From assembly GCF_019754295.1 (NCBI RefSeq), contig NZ_VIRV01000006.1, positions 62,001 to 126,000 of the forward strand: 64,000 nt of DNA, in the 5' to 3' direction. Positions within the stretch are counted from its first letter, which is position 1. Each line of letters begins with the position of its first letter. Below the pieces are notes generated by a model. That model searched no databases, was not told the origin of the DNA, and was given only the letters and a program-made list of their open reading frames with translations. Below, piece by piece: positions 34,478 through 44,051 of the stretch. A program made the translations under genes and the position numbers. This DNA is from Sellimonas caecigallum (GTDB taxonomy: Bacteria > Bacillota > Clostridia > Lachnospirales > Lachnospiraceae).

Positions 34478-34505
34478 AAAACCAGAGTCAAGCGACTCTG
34501 GTTTT
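34478..34505. terminator. Bidirectional terminator between the TetR gene and the tRNA operon
   Basis: Perfect arms ACCAGAGTC / GACTCTGGT with loop AAGC, T tracts on both strands, stronger on the minus strand where it ends the tRNA operon. Confidence 0.9.
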
Positions 34506-34509
34506 AAAG

Positions 34510-34583
34510 TAGCGGGAACTGGATTCGAACCAGCGACACTACGGGTATGAACCGTATGCTCTAGCCAACTGAGCTATCCCGCC
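34510..34583 (-). tRNA. tRNA-Met (CAT), elongator type, copy 1
   Basis: 74 nt. The acceptor starts GGCGGGA and pairs with TCCCGCT (G1-U72 wobble, as in Bacillus elongator tRNA-Met). The anticodon stem is TACGG/CCGTA with loop TTCATAC and anticodon CAT. A tRNA-Ile with lysidine is less likely. CCA is not encoded. Confidence 0.92.
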
Positions 34584-34611
34584 ATATGAAGTTGTGATCT
34601 TTTCTGATCAA

Positions 34612-34684
34612 TGGGGCCTATAGGGCTCGAACCTATGACCCTCTGCTTGTAAGGCAGATGCTCTCCCAGCTGAGCTAAGACCCC
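34612..34684 (-). tRNA. tRNA-Val (TAC), copy 1
   Basis: 73 nt; acceptor GGGGTCT/AGGCCCC, anticodon loop CTTACAA with anticodon TAC. It is identical to copy 2 except for the 4-69 pair. Confidence 0.95.
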
Positions 34685-34689
34685 ATCAA

Positions 34690-34763
34690 TAGCGGGAACT
34701 GGATTCGAACCAGCGACACTACGGGTATGAACCGTATGCTCTAGCCAACTGAGCTATCCCGCC
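34690..34763 (-). tRNA. tRNA-Met (CAT), copy 2
   Basis: Identical to the copy 180 bp away, showing a recent duplication of the Met-Val pair. Confidence 0.92.
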
Positions 34764-34790
34764 ATATAAATTTTGCAATTTCTTACAAAA

Positions 34791-34863
34791 TGGGACCTAT
34801 AGGGCTCGAACCTATGACCCTCTGCTTGTAAGGCAGATGCTCTCCCAGCTGAGCTAAGATCCC
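34791..34863 (-). tRNA. tRNA-Val (TAC), copy 2
   Basis: 73 nt, first in the operon. Acceptor GGGATCT/AGGTCCC differs from copy 1 by a compensatory change of a G-C pair to A-U. Confidence 0.95.
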
Positions 34864-34899
34864 ATATTCCGCGGGTCGCTTTCCGCAACCCGCTTAATT

Positions 34900-34929
34900 A
34901 TTATACTATCATTGTCTGTCAAATGTCAA
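34900..34929 (-). promoter_or_regulatory. Promoter of the Val-Met-Val-Met tRNA operon
   Basis: Consensus -35 TTGACA and -10 TATAAT with an 18-bp spacer on the minus strand. A short GCGGGT/ACCCGC hairpin lies between it and the first tRNA. Confidence 0.85.
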
Positions 34930-34947
34930 CACTTTTTTTAACTTTTT

Positions 34948-36294
<1,347 letters not shown>

Positions 36295-36345
36295 CTATAC
36301 TCTAAACTGTTTAAAGCAAAACGCAAGGCGCTTTTCTTCTTTAAC

Positions 36346-36374
36346 ACTGTAAAGCATTTTACATCCAATGTCAA
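36346..36374 (-). promoter_or_regulatory. Promoter of gdhA
   Basis: -35 TTGACA, 17-bp spacer, -10 TACAGT on the minus strand, about 65 bp before the gdhA start. Confidence 0.75.
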
Positions 36375-36381
36375 GAATTTT

Positions 36382-37815
36382 TCATTTCGTTTTTTCGATT
36401 TTGGCGTTTTGACTTTCCATCTGATTTCTGAGCGCTTCTTCTCGTCTCATATGCACAAATTCCCGTTTGACAAACAGCACTGCCAGCACCGCCGCAACGA
36501 AATCCGCGATGGGCGCAGAGTACATGACACCGTCGATCCCAAGAAAAATTGGCAGGATCAGAATCAGCGGAAGCAGAAAAATAATCTGTCGCGTAAGTGA
36601 GAGAAAAACCCCTTTGACTGCCTTGCCGATAGATGTAAAAAAGTTAGCCGTGATAGGCTGGATTCCATTCAGGAATGTGAAAAAGAGAAAAATCCGAAAA
36701 TACTGTTCCGCAAAATGAAAATATTCTTCCGAGCCACTTCCAAAAAATCCGATGATCTGGCGTGGAAAAATCTGAAAGCTCAAAAAGGAACACATAGATA
36801 TAAGAAGCGCCGATGTAAGCGCTTTTTTGTACGTCTCTCTGACACGGTTATAGTTTTTGGCTCCGTAATTGAAACTAACGATAGGCTGCATCCCTTGCGA
36901 GATACCGATGACGATCGAAAAGAAGATCATATTGACTTTTGCGATGATCCCTGCACACGCAAGAGGAATCTCGCTCCCGTAGGAAGAGCTTGCCCCATAA
37001 TATGTCAGCGTATTGTTCATCACAATCTGTACGACCATCATGGCCAGCTGATTGCAAAACGGAGAAATGCCAAGAGAAAATATGGCCGCATAGTATTTTC
37101 TGGACGGAATCATGTTCCTAAGCCGGATCTTTACAGTCTTAAAACGCAGAAGATACCAGATAACAAGGCAAGCGGACACTACCTGTCCAAGGACAGTGGC
37201 CCATGCCGCGCCGGCCATCCCCATATCAAATCCGAATATAAAAAGCGGGTCCAGAACTGTGTTGATGATGGCCCCGATCAGTGTACACATCATCGAAAAC
37301 TTCGGACTTCCATCAGCCCTGATAAGATTGCTCCCGGCGGTTGTCAGTATCAAAAACGGGAAGCCAAAAGAAGTGATCCCTGTATATGTAAGAGAGTATG
37401 TAAGGATCTGGTCTGTGGCACCAAATGCGCGGATAAGAGGTTCCAGAAAAATACGGACGATAACACACAGAATGATCCCTGCGAGTACCGCCATGCCGAC
37501 CGCCGCTCCAGCGAAACGTTCTGCCTCGTCTTTTTCCTTCCGCCCAAGGGAAAGGTTAAAATTCGCTGCTCCGCCCACACCGCACAAAAGGGAAATGGCC
37601 GTACATGTAATGGTTAGAGGAAAGGCCACGTTGGTCGCCGCATTTCCGAGCATCCCCACACTTCTTCCAATGAAAAACTGATCTACCATATTGTAGAGGG
37701 CGCTGACCATCATGGCAATGATGCTCGGCACTGCGAACCTCACAAGAATCTTTCCGATCGGCTCCGTCCCAAGAGGATTTTCCTGTATCCGCTCTTCTGT
37801 CTGTATATTTTCCAT
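36382..37815 (-). CDS. MATE-family multidrug efflux transporter
   Basis: A 477-residue 12-helix cation-antiport exporter. It shows the MATE N-terminal pattern PSIIAMMVSALYNMVDQFFIG (core MVSALYNMVDQFFIG) and the second-half repeat beginning IFSLGISPFCNQLAMM, plus AGSNLIRADGSPKFSM. It follows a MarR gene by 1 nt and shares its promoter, so it is presumably derepressed by the compounds it exports. The substrate is not known. Confidence 0.9.
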   Translation of the reverse strand: MENIQTEERIQENPLGTEPIGKILVRFAVPSIIAMMVSALYNMVDQFFIGRSVGMLGNAATNVAFPLTITCTAISLLCGVGGAANFNLSLGRKEKDEAERFAGAAVGMAVLAGIILCVIVRIFLEPLIRAFGATDQILTYSLTYTGITSFGFPFLILTTAGSNLIRADGSPKFSMMCTLIGAIINTVLDPLFIFGFDMGMAGAAWATVLGQVVSACLVIWYLLRFKTVKIRLRNMIPSRKYYAAIFSLGISPFCNQLAMMVVQIVMNNTLTYYGASSSYGSEIPLACAGIIAKVNMIFFSIVIGISQGMQPIVSFNYGAKNYNRVRETYKKALTSALLISMCSFLSFQIFPRQIIGFFGSGSEEYFHFAEQYFRIFLFFTFLNGIQPITANFFTSIGKAVKGVFLSLTRQIIFLLPLILILPIFLGIDGVMYSAPIADFVAAVLAVLFVKREFVHMRREEALRNQMESQNAKIEKTK

Positions 37816-37816
37816 T

Positions 37817-38266
37817 TTATCCGTTTCCTTCCATCTTGTGTTCTATCAGCTTTTCGTGGGCGACTCTCGCCATCGCCCCGAGCTGTTCTGTGAGAAGCTC
37901 CGGATCCACTCCGCTCTCCGCACTGAGGGTTCCCCACCATTCCAGAAGCTTTTCTTTTAGTTTTTCATAAAGCTCCTTTCCCGATTCGGACAAAGAAATC
38001 TCATACGTCTTTGCATCCCCGGCTCTTCTCTGCCGCACAATGTAACCGCTTTTCAAAAGTTTGCGCATCTCCCGGGTCGCCATCGCCTCGTCCATCACGA
38101 TGGATTCACACATCTCTCTTTGACTGCACTTTGGATTCGCTCCGATGTACATGACAAAAAAATAGCTTGAATACCCAATCCCATACTTGCTGACCACATC
38201 GTGGAGATAGCGCTGAGCTTGTCGGTTCAATATCGATATATATTTTCCAATCTGTCTGGCTGCCAT
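37817..38266 (-). CDS. MarR-family regulator of the MATE transporter
   Basis: A 149-residue MarR protein. The recognition helix region is CSQREMCESIVMDEAMATREM (core REMCESIVMDEAM) and the wing RQRRAGDAKTYEISL has the D-x-K variant of the MarR wing. Start at 38266 follows AAGGAG. The CTTGAC/GTCAAG palindrome over the -35 box is its probable operator, so the pair forms an autoregulated efflux module. Confidence 0.88.
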   Translation of the reverse strand: MAARQIGKYISILNRQAQRYLHDVVSKYGIGYSSYFFVMYIGANPKCSQREMCESIVMDEAMATREMRKLLKSGYIVRQRRAGDAKTYEISLSESGKELYEKLKEKLLEWWGTLSAESGVDPELLTEQLGAMARVAHEKLIEHKMEGNG

Positions 38267-38343
38267 AAAAAAGCTCCTTTCCATTCTTTCCGCCCTGTCT
38301 GAAAAAATACCACGGGTTGTCTGTCGGGCTTTTCTATCGCTAA

Positions 38344-38373
38344 ATTATAAAGCGCAACCTCTTGACTTGTCAA
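38344..38373 (-). promoter_or_regulatory. Promoter of the MarR-MATE operon
   Basis: -35 TTGACA and -10 TATAAT with an 18-bp spacer on the minus strand. Confidence 0.85.
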
Positions 38374-38374
38374 G
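38361..38374. promoter_or_regulatory. Probable MarR operator over the -35 box
   Basis: Palindrome CTTGAC-TT-GTCAAG overlaps the -35 of the MarR-MATE promoter. Confidence 0.6.
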
Positions 38375-38400
38375 CAACGTTTACAGATTGGGGCAAGAGA

Positions 38401-38434
38401 AAGGATGTGTCCTTTGACCGGAACACATCCCTTT
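38401..38434 (-). terminator. Hairpin after purL
   Basis: Arms AAAGGGATGTGT and ACACATCCTTT with loop GGTCAAA, followed by TTTCTCTT on the minus strand. It is imperfect (one bulge). Confidence 0.65.
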
Positions 38435-38446
38435 TGTTCTTGCCTT

Positions 38447-41400
38447 TTATTTAAAGTAATTTACACCGGATTCAAAGATCTTCAGATCCTGTTCTCCGTA
38501 GATATTGATAGCTACGCCGTCGCTGCGCCGTTCTGAGTGGGCCATCTTTCCGAGTACCCTTCCGTCCGGGCTTGTGATTCCTTCGATGGAACGGTAAGAT
38601 CCGTTTACATTCCACTCTTCATCCATCGTCACATTCCCTGCGAGATCACAGTACTGTGTTGCAACCTGACCGTTTGCAAACAATTTGTCAAGCCACTCTT
38701 CGCTGGCGACAAAACGTCCTTCCCCATGGGAAGCCGGGTTTGTATAAACTCCTCCAAGCTCTGCTCCCTGAAGCCATGGGGATTTGTTTGTGACAACTTT
38801 TGTATACACCATCTTGGAGATATGGCGGCCGATCGTGTTGAATGTCAGCGTAGGGGAATCCTCCGTCTGTCCGACAATTTTTCCGTATGGCACAAGTCCC
38901 AGTTTGATCAGTGTCTGGAATCCGTTGCAGATACCAAGCACGAGTCCGTCTCTCTCATTTAATAGTTTTTCTACTGCCTCTTTCAGCTTCGCGTTCTGGA
39001 ATGCAGTCGCAAAGAATTTGGCAGATCCGTCCGGTTCGTCTCCGGCGGAGAATCCTCCCGGGAACATGATGATCTGAGACTGTCCAATAACTTTTTCAAA
39101 CTCTGCCACAGAATCACGGATATCAGAAGCATCAAGATTGCGGAATACTTTTGTCACAACTTTTGCCCCCGCGCGCTCAAACGCTTTCGTGCTGTCGTAT
39201 TCACAGTTTGTACCAGGAAATACCGGGATGAATACGGTCGGCTGTGCGATCTTATGTTCACAGATATAGATATCTTTTGTGTCAAAGCATTCGGATGAAA
39301 CCGGAGCTTTGTCTTCGTTTTCGCCGGATACGGTAGCGAACACTTTTTCCAGTGTTCCCTTCCATGCTTCCTCAGCCTCGGCAAGGGTAATTTCTGTATT
39401 TCCGTAGGAGAATCTTCCGTCTTCTGTCACTTCTCCGATGACCGTGTAACTGATAGCCAGGCTTCCCACCTTGTCCGCCGGTACTTCCGCAACAAGATCT
39501 CCGAACGCCGGTGCAAAGAAGTCTCTCGGATCTACATTGTGCTCGATCTTCAGACCCATGCCATTTCCAAATGCCATCTTGCTGACTGCCGCAGCGACGC
39601 CATGACGGTCAAGGGCATATGCGGATACAATCCTTCCCTCCTGGATGTCTTCGCGGAATTTTCCGTACTGTTCCATGACTTTTTCGTATACCGGAAGATC
39701 ATATCCGTCTTTTTCGATCCGCATCCACACAAGCTTATTGCCTGCTTTTTTCAGTTCCGGAGTGATGATATCTCCGATCTGCGCGATATCGACTGCAAAG
39801 GATACAAGAGTCGGCGGCACATCGATATCCTGGAATGTACCGGACATACTGTCTTTTCCTCCGATGGAAGGCAGTCCGTATCCCATCTGTGCTTTGTATG
39901 CTCCAAGAAGCGCTGCAAACGGCTGGCTCCATCTCTTTGGATCTTCTGTCATACGGCGGAAATATTCCTGGAAAGTAAAGCGGATCTTGCTGTAATCTCC
40001 GCCGGAAGCTACGATTTTTGCGATCGATTCTGTCACTGCGTACACTGCTCCATGGTACGGGCTCCAGCTTGACAGATACGGATCAAACCCAAAGCTCATC
40101 ATGGATACAGTATCACATTTTCCAGTAAGCACCGGAAGTTTTGCCACCATCGTCTGTGTCTCTGTCATCTGGTACTTTCCGCCGTGCGGCATAAATACAG
40201 ATCCTGCCCCGATAGAACCGTCGAACATTTCCACAAGTCCTTTCTGTGAGCATACATTCAGATCTTTCAGCGTGTTCAGCCACTTTTCTTTCACATCCGG
40301 GATGTCTTCCCTGCAGGCGAACATGCAGCCAGCTTTATCCGGAATCTCCACAAAGACTTCCGTCTCCTGGTGTGCTCCGTTTGTATCCAGGAATGCACGT
40401 GAAATATTTACGATCTCTTTTCCTCTCCATGACAGGACAAGACGTGGTTCTTCCGTCACAACAGCCACTTCCACTGCTTCCAGATTTTCTTCTTTTGCAT
40501 AATTTAAAAATGCCTCTACATCTTTCGGATCAACGACAACTGCCATACGCTCCTGAGATTCAGAAATGGCAATCTCTGTCCCGTCAAGACCTGCATATTT
40601 CTTCGGCACTTTGTCCAGATCCACCTTAAGACCTGCTGCAAGTTCTCCGATGGCAACGGAAACACCGCCTGCTCCAAAGTCATTACATTTTTTGATCAGT
40701 CTGCTGACTTCCTCTCTGCGGAACATTCTCTGGATTTTACGCTCTGTCGGCGCATTTCCTTTCTGCACTTCCGCTCCGCATGTTTCGATGGATTCTTCTG
40801 TGTGGACTTTTGAAGATCCTGTTGCACCTCCGCAGCCGTCACGTCCGGTACGTCCGCCAAGAAGGATGATGATATCTCCCGGATCCGATGTCTCACGGAT
40901 CACCGCACGTCTCGGCGCTGCTCCAAGAACTGCACCGATCTCCATACGTTTTGCCACATAATCCGGGTGGTAGATTTCTTTTACCATTCCGGTTGCAAGA
41001 CCGATCTGGTTTCCGTATGAGCTGTATCCATGAGCCGCCCCTCTCACGAGTTTCTTCTGAGGCAGCTTTCCTTTCATTGTATCTTTCACAGAAACTGTCG
41101 GATCTGCAGCACCTGTCACACGCATCGCCTGATATACATAAGTACGTCCTGACAGAGGGTCACGGATGGCGCCTCCAAGACAGGTTGCAGCCCCTCCGAA
41201 CGGTTCGATCTCGGTCGGATGGTTGTGTGTCTCATTTTTGAAATTGACAAGCCATTCTTCTTCCACGCCGTCCACTTTGATCGGAACAACGATACTGCAT
41301 GCATTGATCTCCTCGGACTCTTCCTGATCTTCCAGCTTTCCTTCTTTTTTCAGTTTTCTCATGGCCATCAGCGCCAGATCCATCAGACAGACAAACTTGT

Positions 41401-42208
41401 CCTCTCTGCCTTTAAAGATTTCGCTGTGAGTGTTCAGATATTCCCTGTATGTTTCTTCCATCGGCTCTCTGTAATCGCCGTCTCCAAATGTCACATTTGT
41501 AAGCTCTGTGGAGAATGTCGTGTGACGGCAGTGGTCTGACCAGTACGTATCCAACACACGGATCTCCGTCATAGACGGATCTCTTTTCTCCTCTGTCCGG
41601 AAGTAATTCTGGATGTGCAGGAAATCTTTGAATGTCATGGCAAGTCCAAGTGAATCGTACAATTCTTTCAGCACATCTTCTGCCATATCTTTGAATCCAT
41701 CAAAAATTTTCACATCTTCCGGCTCGTCAAATTTTGTCACGAGAGTATCCGGCTTTTCCATGCCTGTTTCTCTGGAATCCACCGGGTTGATACAATGTGC
41801 CTTGATGGCGTCAAACTCTTCGTCTGTGACCTCTCCTTCGATGACGTATGTCGTCGCCGTCCGGATGACCGGTTCTTCGTCCGCATTGATAAACTGCACA
41901 CACTGCACTGCAGAGTCCGCTCTCTGGTCAAACTGTCCCGGAAGATACTCCACGGAAAATACCCGTTCTGTATCTTTGACCGGAAACTCTTCTCTATATA
42001 AACAGTCTACAGGCGGCTCTGCAAACACTCCGCCCAACGCTTTTTCAAAAGTTTCATCCGAAAGATTCTCGATATCATAACGGATCAGCACACGCACGTT
42101 CGTGACGGTCCGGATCCCGAGATAGCTTCTGATATCATGCCAAAGCTCTTTCGCCTGTACTGCAAATTCCTTCTTTTTTTCTGCATATACACGTTTTACA
42201 CCGCTCAT
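38447..42208 (-). CDS. purL: Phosphoribosylformylglycinamidine synthase, single-chain type
   Basis: A 1253-residue large-type FGAM synthase that catalyses step four of purine synthesis. The synthetase domains have GGRTGRDGCGGATGSSKVH near residue 455 and IGGKDSMSGTFQDIDVPPT (core IGGKDSMSG) in the second half. The C-terminal glutaminase has FPGTNCEYDS and the nucleophile cysteine in GICNGFQTL, so PurL and PurQ functions are fused. Ribose 5-phosphate from the rbs operon could feed PRPP and this pathway, but the genes are distant. ATG at 42208 follows GGAGGATATTC; no purine riboswitch is seen upstream. Confidence 0.96.
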   Translation of the reverse strand: MSGVKRVYAEKKKEFAVQAKELWHDIRSYLGIRTVTNVRVLIRYDIENLSDETFEKALGGVFAEPPVDCLYREEFPVKDTERVFSVEYLPGQFDQRADSAVQCVQFINADEEPVIRTATTYVIEGEVTDEEFDAIKAHCINPVDSRETGMEKPDTLVTKFDEPEDVKIFDGFKDMAEDVLKELYDSLGLAMTFKDFLHIQNYFRTEEKRDPSMTEIRVLDTYWSDHCRHTTFSTELTNVTFGDGDYREPMEETYREYLNTHSEIFKGREDKFVCLMDLALMAMRKLKKEGKLEDQEESEEINACSIVVPIKVDGVEEEWLVNFKNETHNHPTEIEPFGGAATCLGGAIRDPLSGRTYVYQAMRVTGAADPTVSVKDTMKGKLPQKKLVRGAAHGYSSYGNQIGLATGMVKEIYHPDYVAKRMEIGAVLGAAPRRAVIRETSDPGDIIILLGGRTGRDGCGGATGSSKVHTEESIETCGAEVQKGNAPTERKIQRMFRREEVSRLIKKCNDFGAGGVSVAIGELAAGLKVDLDKVPKKYAGLDGTEIAISESQERMAVVVDPKDVEAFLNYAKEENLEAVEVAVVTEEPRLVLSWRGKEIVNISRAFLDTNGAHQETEVFVEIPDKAGCMFACREDIPDVKEKWLNTLKDLNVCSQKGLVEMFDGSIGAGSVFMPHGGKYQMTETQTMVAKLPVLTGKCDTVSMMSFGFDPYLSSWSPYHGAVYAVTESIAKIVASGGDYSKIRFTFQEYFRRMTEDPKRWSQPFAALLGAYKAQMGYGLPSIGGKDSMSGTFQDIDVPPTLVSFAVDIAQIGDIITPELKKAGNKLVWMRIEKDGYDLPVYEKVMEQYGKFREDIQEGRIVSAYALDRHGVAAAVSKMAFGNGMGLKIEHNVDPRDFFAPAFGDLVAEVPADKVGSLAISYTVIGEVTEDGRFSYGNTEITLAEAEEAWKGTLEKVFATVSGENEDKAPVSSECFDTKDIYICEHKIAQPTVFIPVFPGTNCEYDSTKAFERAGAKVVTKVFRNLDASDIRDSVAEFEKVIGQSQIIMFPGGFSAGDEPDGSAKFFATAFQNAKLKEAVEKLLNERDGLVLGICNGFQTLIKLGLVPYGKIVGQTEDSPTLTFNTIGRHISKMVYTKVVTNKSPWLQGAELGGVYTNPASHGEGRFVASEEWLDKLFANGQVATQYCDLAGNVTMDEEWNVNGSYRSIEGITSPDGRVLGKMAHSERRSDGVAINIYGEQDLKIFESGVNYFK

Positions 42209-42301
42209 GAATATCCTCCATTCTTTTCCACTGTTTTCATTCACGTTTCTGTCTTTAGTTTATCATACTTTTCTTGATAAGTATAATTAATATAATTAAA
42301 T

Positions 42302-43015
42302 TTATTTATAAGACTTTCTAATTTTTCTTCTGTCGTACACCTGAACTGCGACACTGATCAAAAGGAAGAAGAAAAGCATGCCGATGAAGAGCCCTCCGAT
42401 CCGCAGTGTCATGTCAAAGAAAAATCCTTCCGGCAGCATCCGGATCATGTAATCCTCCGCCGGGTCGAAGATCCACAGATCATTGTCAAAGAAAATCTCA
42501 TGAAAGAGCACAAAGCACCGATTAAAATTCAGGGCGATAGCGACGCCGAAGGCAGCCGAAAGCCCAAGGAAAATACCTACCGTGATCTCATACGCTTTCG
42601 GAAGCAGCCTTCTTAGATCTGCTTTCATGAGAACAAGAACCACGATGGAGACCACAAATACTGCCGCCGCGTATCTGCGCAGCGCAAATCCTCCCAGAAA
42701 GAGCTCCTTTACTTCGCCCATGTGGAACCGATCCTGCTCATTAAAAAAATCCTGGCGTTCCCCGCCGATGGTTGTATAGACGGAAAGCTCCTTTTTGTCC
42801 CCTTTCAGGTAAGCCATCATCTGTTTTGTCACATCCATGATGTCCTCCATTTCCATCGGAAGATCATTCTGAATCTCATACTTTTTATACTCTTTCTCAT
42901 AAAATCCGAAATCTCCGTACATGCCGATCTGAAATGCTGTCATGAGCAGGATCACGATCAGCGAAAGGGCAGACAGCCCGCTGAAGAAACCAGATGCCCA
43001 TCTCTTTTTCCTCAT
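42302..43015 (-). CDS. TIGR01906-family integral membrane protein
   Basis: A 237-residue protein of the TIGR01906/DUF1461 group, of unknown function. Hydrophobic segments lie at about residues 12-32, 115-130, 150-165 and 205-225. A large outside loop of about 70 residues contains the family pattern YGDFGFYEKEYKKYEI and FFNEQDRFHMGEVKELFLG (core HMGEVKELF). It is divergent from a LysR gene with an 86-bp gap, so the LysR protein may control it. Start at 43015 follows GGGGAAGG. Confidence 0.85.
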   Translation of the reverse strand: MRKKRWASGFFSGLSALSLIVILLMTAFQIGMYGDFGFYEKEYKKYEIQNDLPMEMEDIMDVTKQMMAYLKGDKKELSVYTTIGGERQDFFNEQDRFHMGEVKELFLGGFALRRYAAAVFVVSIVVLVLMKADLRRLLPKAYEITVGIFLGLSAAFGVAIALNFNRCFVLFHEIFFDNDLWIFDPAEDYMIRMLPEGFFFDMTLRIGGLFIGMLFFFLLISVAVQVYDRRKIRKSYK

Positions 43016-43101
43016 AATTATCCTTCCCCTTTCTCCGCAATTTGTTCTTGTAATTTTCCCCAACCTTACTTATAATTAAATTAGATTTATAAGGAGGGCT
43101 A

Positions 43102-43977
43102 ATGATGGATATTAATTATGAATTATATAAAGTATTTTACCACGTGGCGACCACACTGAGCTTCTCTGAAGCATCCAAACAGCTATACATCTCTCAGTCC
43201 GCAGTAAGCCAGTCCATCAAGGCGCTTGAAAAGAAACTGGATCAGGTTCTTTTTATCCGCAGCACGAAAAAAGTACAGCTCACACCGGAAGGAGAAATCC
43301 TGCTCCGGCACGTGGAGCCAGCCATGAATCTGATCAAACGCGGAGAGACCCAGCTTTTGGAATCCTCCACCACAGGGGGCCAGATCCGCATCGGAGCCAG
43401 CGACACGATCTGCCGGTATTACCTTGTAAACTATCTGAGGCAGTTCCACGAGTCATTCCCGGGCGCCCACATCAAAGTGACAAACCAGACATCCATCAAA
43501 TGCGTGGATCTTCTGGAAAATGGTCAGGTGGACCTGATCTTTATCAACCATCCGAACATGCACATCAGCAATCTTTCTGCCATGAAACGGATCAAGACGT
43601 TTCGCGATGTCTTTGTGGCAAATGATTCTTTCTCCCATTTGAAAGGGAAGAAACTTTCCTTCCGGGAGCTTTTGGATCAGCCGATCCTGATGCTGGACCG
43701 CAAAAGCACGACAAGCGAATTTCTGCACAATCTGTTCCAGAAATATCAGCTTGACCTCGTTCCGGAGATCGAGCTTAGCAGCAATGACCTGCTCATCGAC
43801 CTGGCGCGAATCGGACTTGGGATTGCCTTTATCCCGGACTACTGTCTGGAAAAAGATTCCTCTGGACTCTTCGTTGTGGAGACGAAAGAAGAGCTCCCGG
43901 AACGCCAGATCCTGGTAGCTTATAACGATCGGATCCCAATGCCGAAATCTGTGAAAACATTTCTTGAATACTTTTAG
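43102..43977 (+). CDS. LysR-family transcriptional regulator
   Basis: A 291-residue LysR protein. The N-terminal winged helix is FYHVATTLSFSEASKQLYIS followed by SQSAVSQSIKALEKKL, and the rest is the two-lobe effector domain (RIGASDTICRYYLVNYL). Two adjacent ATG codons follow AAGGAGG; either may be the start. It faces the membrane-protein gene and is followed by a hairpin. The effector is not known. Confidence 0.88.
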   Translation: MMDINYELYKVFYHVATTLSFSEASKQLYISQSAVSQSIKALEKKLDQVLFIRSTKKVQLTPEGEILLRHVEPAMNLIKRGETQLLESSTTGGQIRIGASDTICRYYLVNYLRQFHESFPGAHIKVTNQTSIKCVDLLENGQVDLIFINHPNMHISNLSAMKRIKTFRDVFVANDSFSHLKGKKLSFRELLDQPILMLDRKSTTSEFLHNLFQKYQLDLVPEIELSSNDLLIDLARIGLGIAFIPDYCLEKDSSGLFVVETKEELPERQILVAYNDRIPMPKSVKTFLEYF

Positions 43978-44016
43978 CGCTGTGCTGTTGTTGTGCACCT
44001 GCACCGGCGTTTCCAG

Positions 44017-44051
44017 CGGCCGCATTTACGCATCCTGCCAAAATGCGGCCG
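44017..44051. terminator. Hairpin between convergent LysR and helicase genes
   Basis: 11-bp arms CGGCCGCATTT / AAATGCGGCCG with a 13-nt loop that includes the helicase stop codon. No strong U tract, so termination is probable but not certain. Confidence 0.55.

Noticed and set aside
42209-42301. Purine riboswitch or PurR box upstream of purL
   Set aside because: The region is A/T-rich with a weak ATACTT/AAGTAT hairpin, but no conserved riboswitch core or PurR pattern was seen.
43016-43101. LysR T-N11-A site in the divergent gap
   Set aside because: The region is A/T-rich and several spurious T-N11-A matches occur, so no single site could be chosen.
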